Source of the DNA: Harmothoe impar
Taxonomy: Eukaryota; Annelida; Polychaeta; Phyllodocida; Polynoidae
DNA: 64,000 nucleotides
Reading direction: 5' to 3'
NCBI GenBank assembly: GCA_947462335.1
Contig: OX381707.1
Span: 59,182,073 to 59,246,072, forward strand
Part shown: positions 1 to 14,010 of the stretch, piece by piece
How positions within the stretch are numbered: the stretch's first letter is position 1
How the letters are laid out: the number at the start of each line of letters is the position of its first letter
Position numbers and translations under genes: made by a program
Notes under the pieces: model-generated
Told to the model about the DNA's origin: nothing
The model's database searches: none
Seen by the model: only the letters and a program-made list of their open reading frames with translations

Positions 1-240
1 GGCTCAGTCGTGTCTACTAGGGCTCAGTCGTGTCTACAGTTAAACTACCCCTAAAATGGGACTGATATTGTCAGGGCTCTGCAGGGAAGGCCATTAAAGC
101 TAGACTTCTAATTTTTTTTCTATGTATAGATACATAATATATGCTTATTATGCCATACTTATTTTATATTCTTTCTATATAAAAATATGGTTTGGGCCAT
201 CTTTTCTGTGGGCTCAGTCGTGTCTACTTGAAACTACCCC
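1..240 (+). repeat. Short tandem/dispersed repeat GGCTCAGTCGTGTCTAC
   Basis: The 17-base word GGCTCAGTCGTGTCTAC occurs at 1-17, 21-37 and again at 211-227. The second and third copies are followed within a few bases by AAACTACCCC, so the repeated unit is about 30 bases. The window starts inside this array, so its extent is unknown. It may be the end of a larger repeat family. Confidence 0.6.
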
Positions 241-1059
241 AGTGCATTCAATCAAACACTGTATTTACCATGCAGCACATATAGGCCTGAGGGGTGCTAA
301 AATGTCCCTTACCATACAGGGGACCTACCCCAAAAAATACATGTGCAAATAGTTCTATTTATAAAGCTGTACATACAGTAGAATGTCTATTCTTGTATTT
401 TATTGCTAAAAAAGGCACATTTGGGGTATTTTTAACCCCCTGGTGTCCTAAATAAGGGTCTGACATAGGTGAAACCATGGTTCCCCTCGTAGATCTAACC
501 GAGCCGGATCATACTAGACCAAAAATATAACTTTATATGACATTTGGAATGTTTTATTGATTGGAGAAGGAAAAAAGTTCAAATCAGGACGATCTGTGAC
601 ATTTGGTCATATATTAGAATAACAAGAGCAGCAATGAGCATGATGGCAAAGGACATGAATAATGATCCTTTAATTGAAAACATGCATTACCGGGTACTCT
701 AAATCTTTTTTCGAGATTAGTCTCTTGCGTATTTTATAACAAACAATGACAAAGAATGGAGGTAAGCTAGGGCTTCTGGGCAGCTTTTTATTCGTTTTAG
801 GGTTTGCCTCTGTATTGCATTCAATAAATTTATTGGCTGAAAAATCGTAATAAATTTGAAAGACTTCTCCAACTTCATCTACTATATTATTTAGCTGTAT
901 TATTTTACAGTAATTGATGTAGGGGTCTTTTATTGTTGACACCGACAATGAGGATAGTAAAATATTATTGGAATAGGGCAAGTTTTAGTATGTCTATACC
1001 TCCCCAGTACTGCTACCAATATCAAAGGAACTAATAACTAATTTATTCCTTGAACAGCA
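241..1059. other. Gene-less stretch, nothing recognised
   Basis: AT-rich sequence with stop codons in all frames at short intervals. I see no exon, RNA gene or inverted repeat that can be supported. Confidence 0.5.
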
Positions 1060-4000
1060 ATCAGCTTCTCAGCAACTCCCACTAATTAGACATGCAAATC
1101 CACTTTGTTGCTGAGATTAGTTGTCCTATTAGCCACATTCAGCTTATATTTGCACACACACAGTGCCAGTATTATCCAACAGATCCCCTCAAACTGAAAA
1201 TAAACACTCTCGTTGATGCAAGATGAGCTTGTGTGGCACCTCTGAGTGAAATGTAATTTGGCATCTGCTGCGGGGTGCACTTGAAAAAAAAACACCTGCA
1301 CTGAGAGAAGGAGTAAATAGATTACTGTGGTCCATCACGTTTCATTAGTTTCTATCTATGAATGGGAGCTGCCTTATTGGTGTACTTGGACTCACTGCAT
1401 TAGGCTTCAAATTGTGTCAGATCACTGAGCCTGCCCCCGCCCCCTTGTTTCTGTACTCACTGACCTGAGTATTTGTTTAGAAAGAGAAACTATGCAATAA
1501 TAATTATGTGCAAGTCATTGGAAGTCTAAATTCATACCTCTTTCAATATTTTAAGCTGACTATGTTATAACAATATTCTGGTGAGACTAATTAATGTCAA
1601 CCATTGTATTAAAAATATATAAATAGATGTTGAGACAAAATTACTAGGAGATCAGCTCAAATGCTACTTTGCATCTAATTGTGCAACACACCCCTGATCA
1701 AATATTTGGATAGCCTTTGTCATTTGCAGCTGGGTCCAATATGTATAAAGGCTTTTATAGATGCAGGGGTGTTTTTAAACGGTAATCAAGAAAGCTGTAT
1801 GGTGTGCCTGATAAGTAAAAGGGAAATGAAAAGAGTATATGAGACTGAAACTATGCATACCTTCTTTCTTTCAGTTACAACACAAAAGACATCCACTGTG
1901 ATAAAGACAACTATCTTCATGTGTCTACTACTTATCTAGGCTTCTCTAAAAGGACCTCAATGTGATTACCTCAAAATAAGGGAGTCACCTGAACCTCTGC
2001 TCTCAGATGTTTCCAGTACTATAGAAATTTAGAAATATCATACTCCACACAGATCATTATGCATAATATGCATACAGCTTGGTTCTTTGCCTAGTACAAG
2101 TAGGTTTTATGCAGATTATTCAACTTTATTTCTGCACTCTTAAAACCAAGTTATGATGGAGGATTCCTTATTCCAATGCCACCATCTGTCCTCTCCATGT
2201 GCCACAGTTTCGCATTAAGAAAAGACAAACCAATTTATGCTTGAAGTACAGAAAAGCAGTGCTGAGTATAATGGAAAAACGTGATATACCTCCCTTTGGA
2301 ATCAATATGATCTATTTATTGTTGGTTTCAATAGTCTACTATCCGTAGGGGAATTAAGACAGCTTACTATTTAAGTGTGAATGTAATTACACTCCATTGC
2401 CTTACCAGAATGGATATCAGCAAACTATGTCTGTAACAGAAAAGAATAATGGTGTGAAAAGGGGAACAGTAACTTTAGTAGGCACATACCCCCTCACCAC
2501 CCCTCCCGCTCTCCCTTGTAACACACTCAGTCTGTTATGGGCCTGCTTCAGGTCTGTAGGGTCCTGGTAGAAGGAGAGCCCATATATCTCCTGCAGCCAG
2601 TGGCGACTCATTCATGTCGAAGTGTGAAAGCATTGTTAAATGTGCTTCCCCTCCCCCTCTTGGGATCACAGAATGGTGTTTCAACCATGTTTAGGAAGCC
2701 TACACATTACTGTATTTTACAGTTTCATTTTGTAGGGCCCAAGACACAAAGTTTAGAATCAATTGATAAGCACTTTAAAGGCATCCTCTATGTGTGAATC
2801 TATTGAGAATATTCATCAGGTCATATAAATATGCACTATATCTTTCATAAGAATTAATTATTCACCTTACCATTGACCTAAGTGTCTCAACACTCTGTGA
2901 TGCATAATCCAATACAATCTAACATGAGACTGGTGATGGCAGACAGAGCAAGCGTTGTACATTATCAATTTAGATGAATAGGGGTGGTCTAAAGAAAGCA
3001 TAGGCTGTTAGGCTATTATTCACAGTAATCCAATATAGGCATCTACTGTGAGCAAATAGGAGACAATGCTACACAGCTAATAGGAACCGTTTCCATTCAA
3101 GAGTTTTTATAAATGAAATTGAAATTGATATAGGTAATTTTAGTGGCTCTTGTTTGAGTCATTATTATGCTTTAGATGATTAATCAGAAAGTTTAAATTC
3201 ATGCAATCATCATTTTACAATCAATGTACTTAGGGTCATGTTAAATAGATAGACACCTGAGCATAAATACAATTGAAGAAGGGGAGTCAGTCAAAGGTGG
3301 ATTAATCTATCCCCACATTAGAAATATCTTAGCAAGATGGGCACATACCTGACATTCACCATGCTCCTGCCTTTTTATCAAATAATTATACTGATGTGTT
3401 GTTGAGATCTACACATTATCATATTGGGACTATGTCTACCTTGGCCTTAGGTCAGGTCCTAAATGTAATTGATAATAACCATCTGCCCTTTCCCTTTTGC
3501 ACCTGCTGGTCCTCTAATCAATTTACTGTTCAATTGATCAATAACTATGTATTTACAAATAATTATTGCAACATTTGTGGACAAAATATTGTTCTGAAGA
3601 TAATACTGAAGCTTCCCAGATTCCATTGGGAATACCTACTATTGGTTCTTAAAGACTATTGAAAAATAGCATTCCATCTAAGCCTCTTGTAAACAGAATT
3701 CCTTTTGAATTTGTCCCACTCAAAAATATGAAGCAACCAGAACTGGCAGGCTATGGAAAAGTTCCATCAAAAACATAACAAAACTAGCTCTGTCAATAAA
3801 ACATGGGGAAACAGAAACATGTAAGTCAAATTCCAAACAAAAAATGTCAGTTGGGAAAACATTTGTTCTGAGTGGGCAGAGAACAAGATACAATTTAACA
3901 CGTGATGTGATAAAAACATTAAAGATCCAACGAGTTTTTCATCTTAGATAAGGCTCTTGGCCCTATAAAAACTAGGTAACTGTATGCAATTTATTAGGTG

Positions 4001-4560
4001 TTGTGGCAGCACCCTGATGAAGATGATTAAAGCAAATCTTGAATTTGCCGACATGGATTTATTTCATAAATGATTTACAAGTCTGACCCCAGGATTATTG
4101 TTTTGAGAAATGTGCCACCACCATGGTTAGCAAATGTATTTTTGGTTGCTCCCAAAATGATTAATTTACATGTGTATTTACATGTTGAAAACTGAATTTG
4201 AAGGGTAGCGGCATTCACCATTATTCACAATATTGACATCTTAATAACACCTTAATAAAAGTTCACATGTACTGCTGTGCTTGTGTTGTTGAGGGAAATC
4301 TCCAGTAACATGAATCGCTGGCTTGCTAGGTGCATGATTATGGTTGATATTGAATATCCAATGTGTCATGGTAGTTGAGATGCAGTTATAATGATGTCCT
4401 TAGATCCAATGATTGGAAAAGACTCGTGTCCCCGAGTGGACTCTCCAATTAGCAGCCATATTAATACATGAAAAGTAAATTATAACGATGGCAAAATTAC
4501 CATACCTGTAGCAATTCTTCAGGATGAATTTGTTTATATGTGTACATGTTGGTAGTATGG
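1060..4560 (+). repeat. Segmental duplication A, unit 1
   Basis: This block aligns by eye with 5,370-11,020, and its 1,140-1,300 part with 11,590-11,740. Matching landmarks include CTGAGATTAGTTGT (near 1,115 and 5,420), a long near-identical stretch at 2,429-2,710 matching 8,757-9,035, and 4,330-4,560 matching 10,800-11,020. The offset grows from about 4.3 to 6.5 kb along the unit, so indels have accumulated. Identity looks like roughly 75-90 percent. No coding exon is recognised. The stretch 4,561-5,369 has no visible partner and no feature. Confidence 0.7.
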
Positions 4561-5369
4561 TGAAATCCTTAGATATTGGATAATGAGAGGATATATCATT
4601 TGTGCTCAGGTATTCCTAAAAATAGTATCAGCACCGATTACGGAAATCATGAGCTACTCATATGACTGCTGTTATTCCTTTACTGATAAGACGTCCAGAT
4701 ATTATATTTTGTTATTCAGCATCCTGAAGTGGAAATACTGTCACCTAAAGTACAATGACCCTAAATCATAGTAAATGAATAGGAGTAGAGACTAAGTAGG
4801 AGGCATCTCTGATTATTGCCTTTGTTTCATTTCTGAGGTAATACATTATTGAAAAGCCGATCTATGAAGTCCTTTAGCAAAAAAGTAGTACTAATAGATG
4901 TCTTCCATTTGCCATGGCCCATTTAGTTATTGATTTCTATTCTATTCAACCCCTATCCAATGATGAGCTGGTCTAGTTATGCCATTTCTAATCCATCATT
5001 ATATTGAGGGAGATTATCTAAATGGAGCTGAAATTAAATAAGTATTTAAAAGCTTATCTCACTCCCCCTTACAAATCGTATTGATAGTTATTCATTTTAG
5101 TTTGATATTGTTATAATTAGCCTCTGTATTCTGACCTCTTGATTGATTGGAAATTTTATTGAATTTTATTGATATATTTTGATATAATTTGAGTCCCTGC
5201 CCACTAACGTTCATTTCCCGGGCTGATTTTGCACCATTAAAACTGCTCTTGCCCATCATTGTTATCCAGATGGCTGTCACCTTCAAGCTCTAAAGAAGTG
5301 TGGCATTGCAAGATGTCAACATGATGGAAGAAGATTAGAACTGTGCATTATGATAACAGCAAATATAGG

Positions 5370-8300
5370 GTCTTAACAGCTCCCACTAGGTAACATTGCA
5401 AAGCCACCTTGGTGCTGAGATTAGTTGTTCTTTTAGTCAAATCGTTTCATACCACTGAACCTGCCTCGCCTCTGTCTTGTACGGTCTTGTACATATTTAC
5501 CTAAACACTAGGTTAGGATGAGTAGCTCGGAGTGAGTAATTAAATAGGAAAGTAAGTGTTTACTGTCTAGTCCGCTGTACCCAAACCAATGCTGGGACAA
5601 ATGGCAGACCCATACCTGGACTTATGGTTAGACCCTTTATACTTTATGATACAGATGCCTTAGACAAGGTTACACACAGTACTTCCCATGCCTTGTAGCT
5701 TTGGTAAGAAATGGTAATGTGGCTGGGCTGGCAGCTCAAGTTGTTTCTGAATGTATCAACAGATTTAAAAGACTTTTATCTGCATGATGCTGCATAAACA
5801 CAGAGGCATATAACACCATCATACAGTACATGTATATAATATTATATGCAATGCATTTTATAGATCTAGTCACTTTTAAGGTGTATTACATTTTATTGAC
5901 TCTCACTTGATTCATGTTGCAGAAAAAGCGTGAATTAATAGACTTCATACTAGTTGATTTTTCATATTGTTTCAAATAGTGTATATGCACAATCTAGCAT
6001 TAGCAGTGGTTAGTTAGGAAACATGTTTTAAAGAGATCCAGTAACGCATAGGTCAATGAGTAATTCAAAATAGCATGTCCAGGACAAACATGGTTTATAT
6101 GATTGAGAAATCAGGGATTGGCAACAATGATAGCCAATAGTTTTCACCTTTTTTCAGGCTTATATCCATATTAGTCATTTAGATTGGCGTGTTGTCAACC
6201 TTGGGGCCGAGTTTGAGGGGATCTCTTCAATGTACAAATAAAATCACTGCAAATTAAAGTATGTTTTGCTAAAGCTCTGTCAGTGCATCTGCAATTTAAA
6301 GCATTACTGGCATAATCTTCCCTCACTCCATTTGAATAATTATTGAATATCTTATTCTTTACAATTTTGGGCAGTTCTTCTGTGAGAAATGTTTATCCCC
6401 CTTGGTGAAATCCTGATTATAGTTGCATTCACCCGTTTTACAGCTCCCTATGTCTGCTACAACTTGGTGATTTGAATAGATTCAGATTTTCTGAATTATG
6501 GCCACACTTGAACCTCTAAGCTAAATGCCAACACTAATACATTATGTTAGTCTAGAATATCATGGCATATTTGCCCTGATCAGGTGATTGGATTAAGTAT
6601 GTCAAGATCCAAATAGCTGTGAGGGAACAGAAAATGTCAAAATTCCACAGACTTCCATTGGCCAGAAAGAGGTAGATGGCATTAACCAATTCTAGAGGCA
6701 CTAAATAGGTAATGCCTAGGCTCCGATAGCTTGGCTGTCCAATCCTGGTATAGGCCATGCTAAGGCTGCTGGTACTGTGAGGCTAATACAGGGATCAAGG
6801 CCACATACCGTGAGCAGCTCAACCAAAGAAGTTCCCAAATGCCTTAGCAGGGTAGAGTGCAGGGGAGAATAAGTGGCATTTAGAGGTGTAGTAGGGGGTG
6901 GGGCAGAAAGACTTCCACAGGAATTATTTCCTTTGGTATTATTCTCTTGAAATGATGCATTGCCATGTATCTATATCTGGCAGTCTAGTGGTCATATGAA
7001 TATCTTCGCTCATGGCTATCCTTTTGAAATGTAAAGTTTACTTCTAGTGCTTCGATTTGGAAATAATACAGAGCCACATCCCTGGTTAAAGTAAGGGGAA
7101 TAAGTGAAGTCTTGTACATGAACTGACCTCTGTGATTTGATCCATCATTATATATCAAAGTTAAAGTCACTAAGCATGTTATGCATGATCAAAGGTAACA
7201 TTTAAAAAGGGCCTTTCTCCTATTCAATAGGGTTTATATAGAACATATTCAGTGACCTTACATACTGATATTACAAGCAGTAAATGAAGTTAGGTTTGTG
7301 TTGGGCTAATCATTAAGTTGAAATAGGATTACCAGCAATATTCACATTCTTACATAATTCAATAATATTATGTTCTGCAATCTTCAGTAAAGGAGCCATA
7401 GGAAAACTGTCTAAAAGTTTTCAACTACCAAGTGCCTCCCCTCTGAACTATTTTCTTCGAAATTCTAATCGAATACTTTTTATATATGTTTTGAATGTTG
7501 GTTGTATAACAGTTTATCTTTCAGAAGACACATTTAAACTTGGTCACGGGGACAAATATCAAGGGGGTCAGCATAACAACTACTCTCTACTCTTTGAAGT
7601 GCATTTTGATATAGCTTTTGATGTTCCCTTTGCATGTACACTCACCTGATCCAATATGTGGATAGCCTATGTTATTCCCAGCTGGATTCAAGATGTAGAA
7701 AGGCTTCTATAGATTCAGAGATGTTTTTTAAACAATGATAAAACAAGGATCAAGAAAGCTGAATGTTATGCAATCCTGATCTAAAACTCTTCTTTCAGAT
7801 GTTTCATATAATTATATGAAGACAATTATACCCTTTATATTACATAGGCATATGTTCTTTCCCTAGTGTAAATATGTTCCATGCATTGTTGTTTGATTTC
7901 TATTTCTGCACTCCCAAGAACAAGTAATAATGAAGGATTGCTCATAATAGTGCTTCCGCATCTAGCATATTTTGCAAAATATAGATTTAAAACGGTGGTA
8001 ATAATTAAACCATCATATATATATAATTGAGATGCTAAGAAACATAGGGGTTTCGGTAGATAGTTTGCCATAATCGCAACAAGAAGGAAATCATATTCTA
8101 CCCATCAATCGGTACTACACCATGGGGAATCAGCCATAATTCCTTTGAGCTTCCACTTCACTGGCTGGCTGTCATTGCAGGCTGGTTCTTTGATCCTTAG
8201 AAACCATTTTGTGAATACTCCCATAATAGACGCTGGGCTTCATGGTCTTCTCGTAATGGGAGCCAGTCTGTGTGTGGCTCCCTCAATGCATTATTGTCAG

Positions 8301-11020
8301 GCTACGGTGGGACTGGTTTATGGCAACTATTACCAGCCTGATTACACATAAAAGTAATATAGGGGTCCCTCGAATACACTTTGCATAGGATGGCTGACCT
8401 AGATCATAGTCTACCTACCATTTGGGGTTGCAATTTGTCTTATTGATTATGCTGATATGGCATTATATCCGGCTGTGGTATGAGACAATGTATTTCTATT
8501 GTGATGGAATCATGGTTATCTCTAGATCTACCCTTTGGGGTGCCAAACTCTAAAGGGGAATAACCATTATGGATAGAGCACGTTTCAGAACAAATGCACA
8601 CATTTATGACTCGCCTAAAGAACACCATTGAAAACAACCCCTGATATACTTCCCTTTGCACATAACACTACTTATCTGGTTTAGATTAGGCCTACGCCCC
8701 AGTGTGAATGTTATTACCCTCCATTCCCAAACCATAATTGATATGAGCAAACAGCAATGTCTGTAACAAAAAAGCATTATGCTGTGAAAAGGGGACAGTA
8801 ACTTTAGTATGAGCACAATCCCCCTCCACAACCCCTCCCTCGTGACACACTCAGTCTGTTATGGGCCTGCTTCAGGTCTCTAGGGTCCTGGTAGAAGGAG
8901 AGCCTATATACCACCTGCAGCCAGTGGCGACTCATTCGTGTGGAAGTGTGAAAGCATTGTCAGATGTTTTCCGCTCCCCCTCTAGGGGCCACTGCATTGT
9001 GGTTTTAACCATGTATACCAAGCCTACACATTAGGGGTGTTGGAGAATTTCTAGGGCCCAAGATATGAAGTTTATATGTCAATTGATAAGCACTTCAACA
9101 ATTCTTTCTACTTGTGAATCTATTGAGAATATTTATCAGGTCAGATTCAATAGGCACTAAGACTTGCTTAAGAATTAATCAATTATACCAATACTATGAC
9201 ACATATAATCCAAAACAGACTGATATCAGACTGATAATGGCAGACAGAGCAAGCCTTGCACATTATGAATTTAGATGAATAGAGGTGGTCCACCATAAGC
9301 ATAGGCTATTATTCACACTAATCCCAAAGGGGTAATGGAAACCATGTCCATTCCGGGACGTTATATATGAGGATGTAAGTGTGAGGTAATTGAATATGAA
9401 ATAAAGGCCGACAAAACTGGTACCAGTACCATGCTTTAGTGGTTCTTGCAGGAGTCATTATCGTCCCTTAGATGATTAACACTATCCTATTACACACAAT
9501 ACGCTTGGGGGAATAAGAGTGGTTTTGCTTTATTATATACAGAATGTCCTTATCTATGTATATCAATGCGCATAGCAGTAATATAGCCTTCGAGTAAAGT
9601 CAGGACCATGCCTAATATTCTTAAGAGATAGATATACCCGTGCTGCTGCATTTTTATCAAATAAGTGTACTGATTTGTTGTTAAGATTACTTCATGAATG
9701 GTCACTCCTACATCCTATTGTGGCTAAGAATGCCGTGTAAAGCACCGCTTAAAGGGATCTAATGTCACCTAGCCATCAACAACAGTTGTGGAGCACAGTA
9801 GACGATCCATAAGGACTAGTGCATCCTCATGATAAAATAAGATGAATTATCAATAAAATCTACAAAATATTCCTTATCTACAAACAATTATTGTATTATT
9901 TATGGAAGAAATGGAAAGGTTCTAAAGAAAATCCCTCAGTTTTACTAATACTAATAGATAATAGTAATAGAAACACTTAATATTGCTTGATTTAGAAAAA
10001 AGCGAAATAATATCATTCCATCTAAGCCTCTTATAAACTAGATAGCTAAGGCATGTCCCTGCAACAGAAGTATCTTTAAATTTGTATTATTACAAAATAT
10101 GATGCAACCAGAGTTGACAAACCATGGGAAATATTATATCAAAAACATAAATCAAAAATGTTCTGTCAATAAAATATAGGAAACAGAAACAAGTAAGTCG
10201 AGTACTAACAACATTGTCAGTTAAGAACTTTTAGTGTGAGTGGGTAGAGAAGGGAATACAATTTAAAATGTGATGTGATAAAAACAACAACAAAAGAGTG
10301 GCAAAGATCAGGGCAGTCTGTCTTCTTTAGTCATACCCTTAGCTCCATGAACCCCAACTGGCAGTATGCAACGTACTGGGAATTACTTGAAGAGGAAAAC
10401 TGATAGTGATTAAGCGATACTTTAGATTTGCAGGTATGTGCTCAAATGAATGATTTTCAAAATACATCATATTCAAAACGTGTTCACTTTATATCCCCAT
10501 ACCTTTATACATAGTTTAACCAGAGAGCAATAAGGTAATAAAAAGGGTCCATTTTATTCGACATAATATGTTCAATATATATACCCTTCATTTTAATAGA
10601 TGTCCATGATAAATACACATTTAATCTACATGTTGAAAACAGACTTATAGGACTGTTCAACTTTATTTATAATGTATCAGCATGTTGATAATAACATTTT
10701 GTGAGTTATCATCAACTGTTCTGCTTCTGTAGTTGCTGAGGGAAATCTCCAGTAAATATGAATCTCTGCTGACACCAGGCCTTCTTTCAGTTGTAGAATT
10801 ATGGTTGATACTAAATACTCTATGTGTGAAAGTAGTGGGGATGCAGTTATAATGACGTCTTCTGATCCGATGATAGGAAGAAGGCTGATATCCCTTAAGG
10901 GACTCTCCCAGCCATATTAAGACATGAGAAGTAGATTATTACTATGGTAACCCTATCAGGTAGGTAGCACTTTTGCAGGATGAATCTGTATCTGTGTTCA
11001 TGTTGGTACACTTTTAGAAA
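5370..11020 (+). repeat. Segmental duplication A, unit 2
   Basis: This is the second copy of the tandem unit. It matches unit 1 over several kilobases in the same order and orientation (for example 7,640-7,740 with 1,690-1,790, 8,840-8,990 with 2,517-2,670 and 10,800-11,020 with 4,330-4,560). Its 5,770-5,950 part matches unit 3 near 12,060-12,230, around ACAGAGGCATAT. It lacks the 1,140-1,370 part of unit 1, which unit 3 keeps. No exon is recognised inside it. Confidence 0.7.
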
Positions 11021-11062
11021 TTACTGCAGCGTATAGTTACCACAGTTGAATTTAACGTTGTG

Positions 11063-11174
11063 CCCAGCTAACAAAAAAAACACGTTATTTTACGTCGAAA
11101 TGCCATGGTAAGGAGCTTTAGAGAAACTTTATATAACGTTATAAAATGTTGTATAACGTTTTTGTTTACTGGGG
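11063..11174. mobile_element. MITE-like element with CCCAG...CTGGG ends
   Basis: The left end CCCAGCTAACAAAAA and right end TTTTTGTTTACTGGGG are inverted partners. Between them are repeated AACGTT words (TATAACGTT twice). The length is about 110 bp with no coding potential. I infer a short non-autonomous DNA element; the superfamily is not assigned. Confidence 0.5.
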
Positions 11175-11289
11175 CATCACTGTAACTGCATATTACAGTG
11201 AGGCAGAGTTAGCCCAATTAATATTACATTGAACCCCTGTAAACCAATACGTAAAACACCAATATTCCTCTTACGCTGACATTTCGTTG

Positions 11290-12240
11290 TATAGGAAGTT
11301 CCCTCATTTCCGACTAGGTAGCAGCCTGGATCAAGATTCTTCTGAACCTTTCACTATATGTAAAGTGAGCTAAATGTGCTGAAAATCAAATAGTTCTCCA
11401 TTACTTTCATGCATTACAGCAACAACCCTCTAGGCTAAATCTAATGTTGATGGAATATTCATAATCGGTGAACTATGGACTTTTGATACAAGCAATTAGT
11501 AGGGATGTCGTGTGTTAGTCAGAAAAGGTTGAGACTAATAAGATAAACCGTGACATATCCATTGTTGATCACTTTATCTTTCATAAAACTTATTCAGTCA
11601 CATTTAGCTTTAGGTTATATCATTGTGCACATTAGTATTATCCCGGGGTATTATATAACAGAGCCTCCTCCCAAACACTCTCAATGATGCAATATCAGGC
11701 TGTGAAATGTAATTTGGCATCTGCATGCTTCTGGTGTACTATTAGATTCATTAGATTCCTCTAAATTCAATTCAAAGTTTAATTTATTTACCCTAGGACT
11801 GGTTGGCCCGGTAGCCCGTATTGTTAGAAATCCATCTTATTGGATACGGCCCCATGTATAACCATCAGGGACAGTATAAGTAAAGACATTAACATAATAT
11901 TATGATTCATATGTGCCCTAGGCTTGGTGGCAAACAGTAATTCAATATCGCATACCCTATAGCACTGTTAAAAATAGGTGGTTGGGAGGGCATTTCGGAT
12001 TGTTTGTAAATGTCAGATCAAAGAGGATAAGGATGACAGTGACTTGTATGATGTTCCATTTGCACAGAGGCATATTATAGATTTGCCATACACAGATACA
12101 ACGTATGTGTTATAAATATATACTGGTATACGCTTAAGGGATTGCATAGATTTAGTCCCCCTAAAGGTCTATTTGCTGACATGACTTAATTCATCCTTCG
12201 GTAAGCAGCTTTGATATTCTAAGTTGATATGGACCATCCA
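11290..12240 (+). repeat. Segmental duplication A, partial unit 3
   Basis: 11,590-11,740 matches unit 1 at 1,135-1,290 (shared AGTGAAATGTAATTTGGCATCTG-like block; here TGTGAAATGTAATTTGG). 12,060-12,230 matches unit 2 at 5,770-5,950. The order is the same as in the other units, so this is a third, truncated tandem copy. No coding content is recognised. Confidence 0.55.
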
Positions 12241-13239
12241 CGAGATCTCTCATCTCTGGAGGTACAGAGAGCAGAAGGGTCATGTGCTACTTGACCTATG
12301 GTTACTATAGACTGCCCTGGAGGGCTCACCCTACATGATGTATGTGCATTAAGGGAGGGGTGTATATAGGGGGTTCAGGCATAGCAGGTACATCACAGAG
12401 ATCCCCTTTCATCCCTACCAGATGGTGGTAATGGCTATGGGATCAACAGGTAGCTGGGGAGTAGCACCTGTACCACACATACTGCACAGACTAGACCTCC
12501 ACAGGCTATGCTGGTACATCAACATTGGCATTGTGTATGCCACAATACAGCCACTGCTGTAATTCATATGGATTGCCATCTGGTTTAAAAGTATAGAAGC
12601 AAACGCGAAGAATATTTATGAATGTACCACAGGTAGATGGCATTTTACCAAATGTATTATTGATGGTTTATTGATTTATGTCATTATATATATATATCAT
12701 GCCTGTTGACTCAACATTACAAAAACACGTTTGCAAATGTAAATGCAACGGTTGACATCGATTGGAGTCTGTATTGTATTCGTGAATTAGACAAACGACT
12801 AAAAGACTAGCCCCCATTACGTACGTGATACGACAAAAAAATCTGAATGTCAAAGGAAAGGATGAATAACAGGTGGATCTATCCATAAATTGCAACATGC
12901 CTTATTTGGTCAGCACATATTGCACTGTGCATCACTCACTACAGTCTGAAATCAGATCAATGCGAAAAACATCGCAAAACATCGTTCTCTTATCAGATAT
13001 GATGACTTGTCTGAACTCAGTCCCTCCGAAATACAGTTAAACTGTGGTCAATTGGAACAGGAAATGTATATGCCTGTGTGCATTTAGCTGGATTATTCAA
13101 GGAGAAACTAACTATGCTACTTATCTCCTACTTTTCACAAGCGTTGAATGCCTATTGACAAGGCTGACTATACTATTGGGTACCTTGGTTACCTGGTGGC
13201 TCTGACTAATTCGTCAAAACGCATTTAGCTGCATTATGT
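12241..13239. other. Gene-less stretch, nothing recognised
   Basis: A moderately GC-richer patch lies at 12,240-12,560, but no open frame with both splice signals can be supported. The remainder is AT-rich and without visible repeats. Confidence 0.4.
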
Positions 13240-13379
13240 CTAAAGCCCATCGTCCACCAAGCCCTGTCGGCCAAATATAGGTGGCTGATTTCAGCCCTAA
13301 TTTGGTCAAAATTAGTCAGGTTGGGGCTCTAATCGACGACCAAGTCGGCCGACAGAGCTTGGTGGACTATAGGCTTTAG
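13240..13379. mobile_element. MITE with ~33-bp terminal inverted repeats
   Basis: The left arm at 13,240-13,272 begins CTAAAGCCCATCGTCCACC. It is the reverse complement of 13,347-13,379, which ends GGTGGACTATAGGCTTTAG, with about four mismatches over 33 bases. The interior (about 74 bp) also has a weak internal inverted repeat around AATTTGGTCAA. There is no ORF. It is a non-autonomous inverted-repeat element of unassigned superfamily. Confidence 0.75.
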
Positions 13380-13799
13380 CTAGTAATACACCAATCTACA
13401 GGTGACAATGATTATTCGTCTAGATTCACCTTCTACCAAAGCTCCATCTCCTCCATAAATCATAAGGTCCTTGGTACCCGTCCTCGATCCTCTCTGACCC
13501 TCTACCTAGGGGCACGACTGTTTTAACACATATGCTAAACCCAGAGTACAGAGACCGTCCGCAGTTGTCTACATCAAACGTGAATTTACATAATTGTGTA
13601 TAACCCGATTGGAAATGCGTCCTAGCCAAACGCCAGGAAATGAAGAGCCATATTGCTGCTATCACAATGCAATTATACAGACTACCTTATACGGCTGCCA
13701 TGCCCTGTTCGGTGTAGATTTCCTGTGTGTATATGTCATTCTGGCTGTGGAGGTGGGGGTGTGCCCATGGGACAGGGGGTGTATATAGCTCTAGACCCC

Positions 13800-14010
13800 C
13801 AAATTCGATATGGAGATATGGGCATTTCTTTAAATCGACATGCGCGACATGAGGCCTAGTGATATGCAACGAGCATGCAATGAGGCTTAAAATGATAGTG
13901 ACATAGGACATTGACAGTTCTTAAAATTGACATGGGACATGAGCATTATTAAGCGACATAGACATGTGACATGAGCATTTCTTAAAATCGACTTGCGACA
14001 TGGGGACCGC
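13800..14010. repeat. Degenerate tandem repeat rich in CGACATG
   Basis: Words such as TTAAAATCGAC, GACATGAGCAT and GCGACATG recur about every 45-55 bases between 13,815 and 14,000 (for example ATGAGCATTATTAAGCGACA, then ATGAGCATTTCTTAAAATCG). This is a diverged minisatellite-like block with no coding role seen. Confidence 0.6.

Noticed and set aside
2417..2611. 64-codon minus frame (SRHWLQEIYGLSFYQDP...) as a possible exon
   Set aside because: In the duplicate at about 8,900 most of the core substitutions change amino acids in this frame, so there is no sign of coding constraint. The block is reported as a conserved segment only.
13426..13665. 79-codon minus-strand frame that looks protein-like in composition
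   Set aside because: No recognisable motif, no splice context and no paralogue in the window. Could be a decayed transposon fragment, but nothing supports that.
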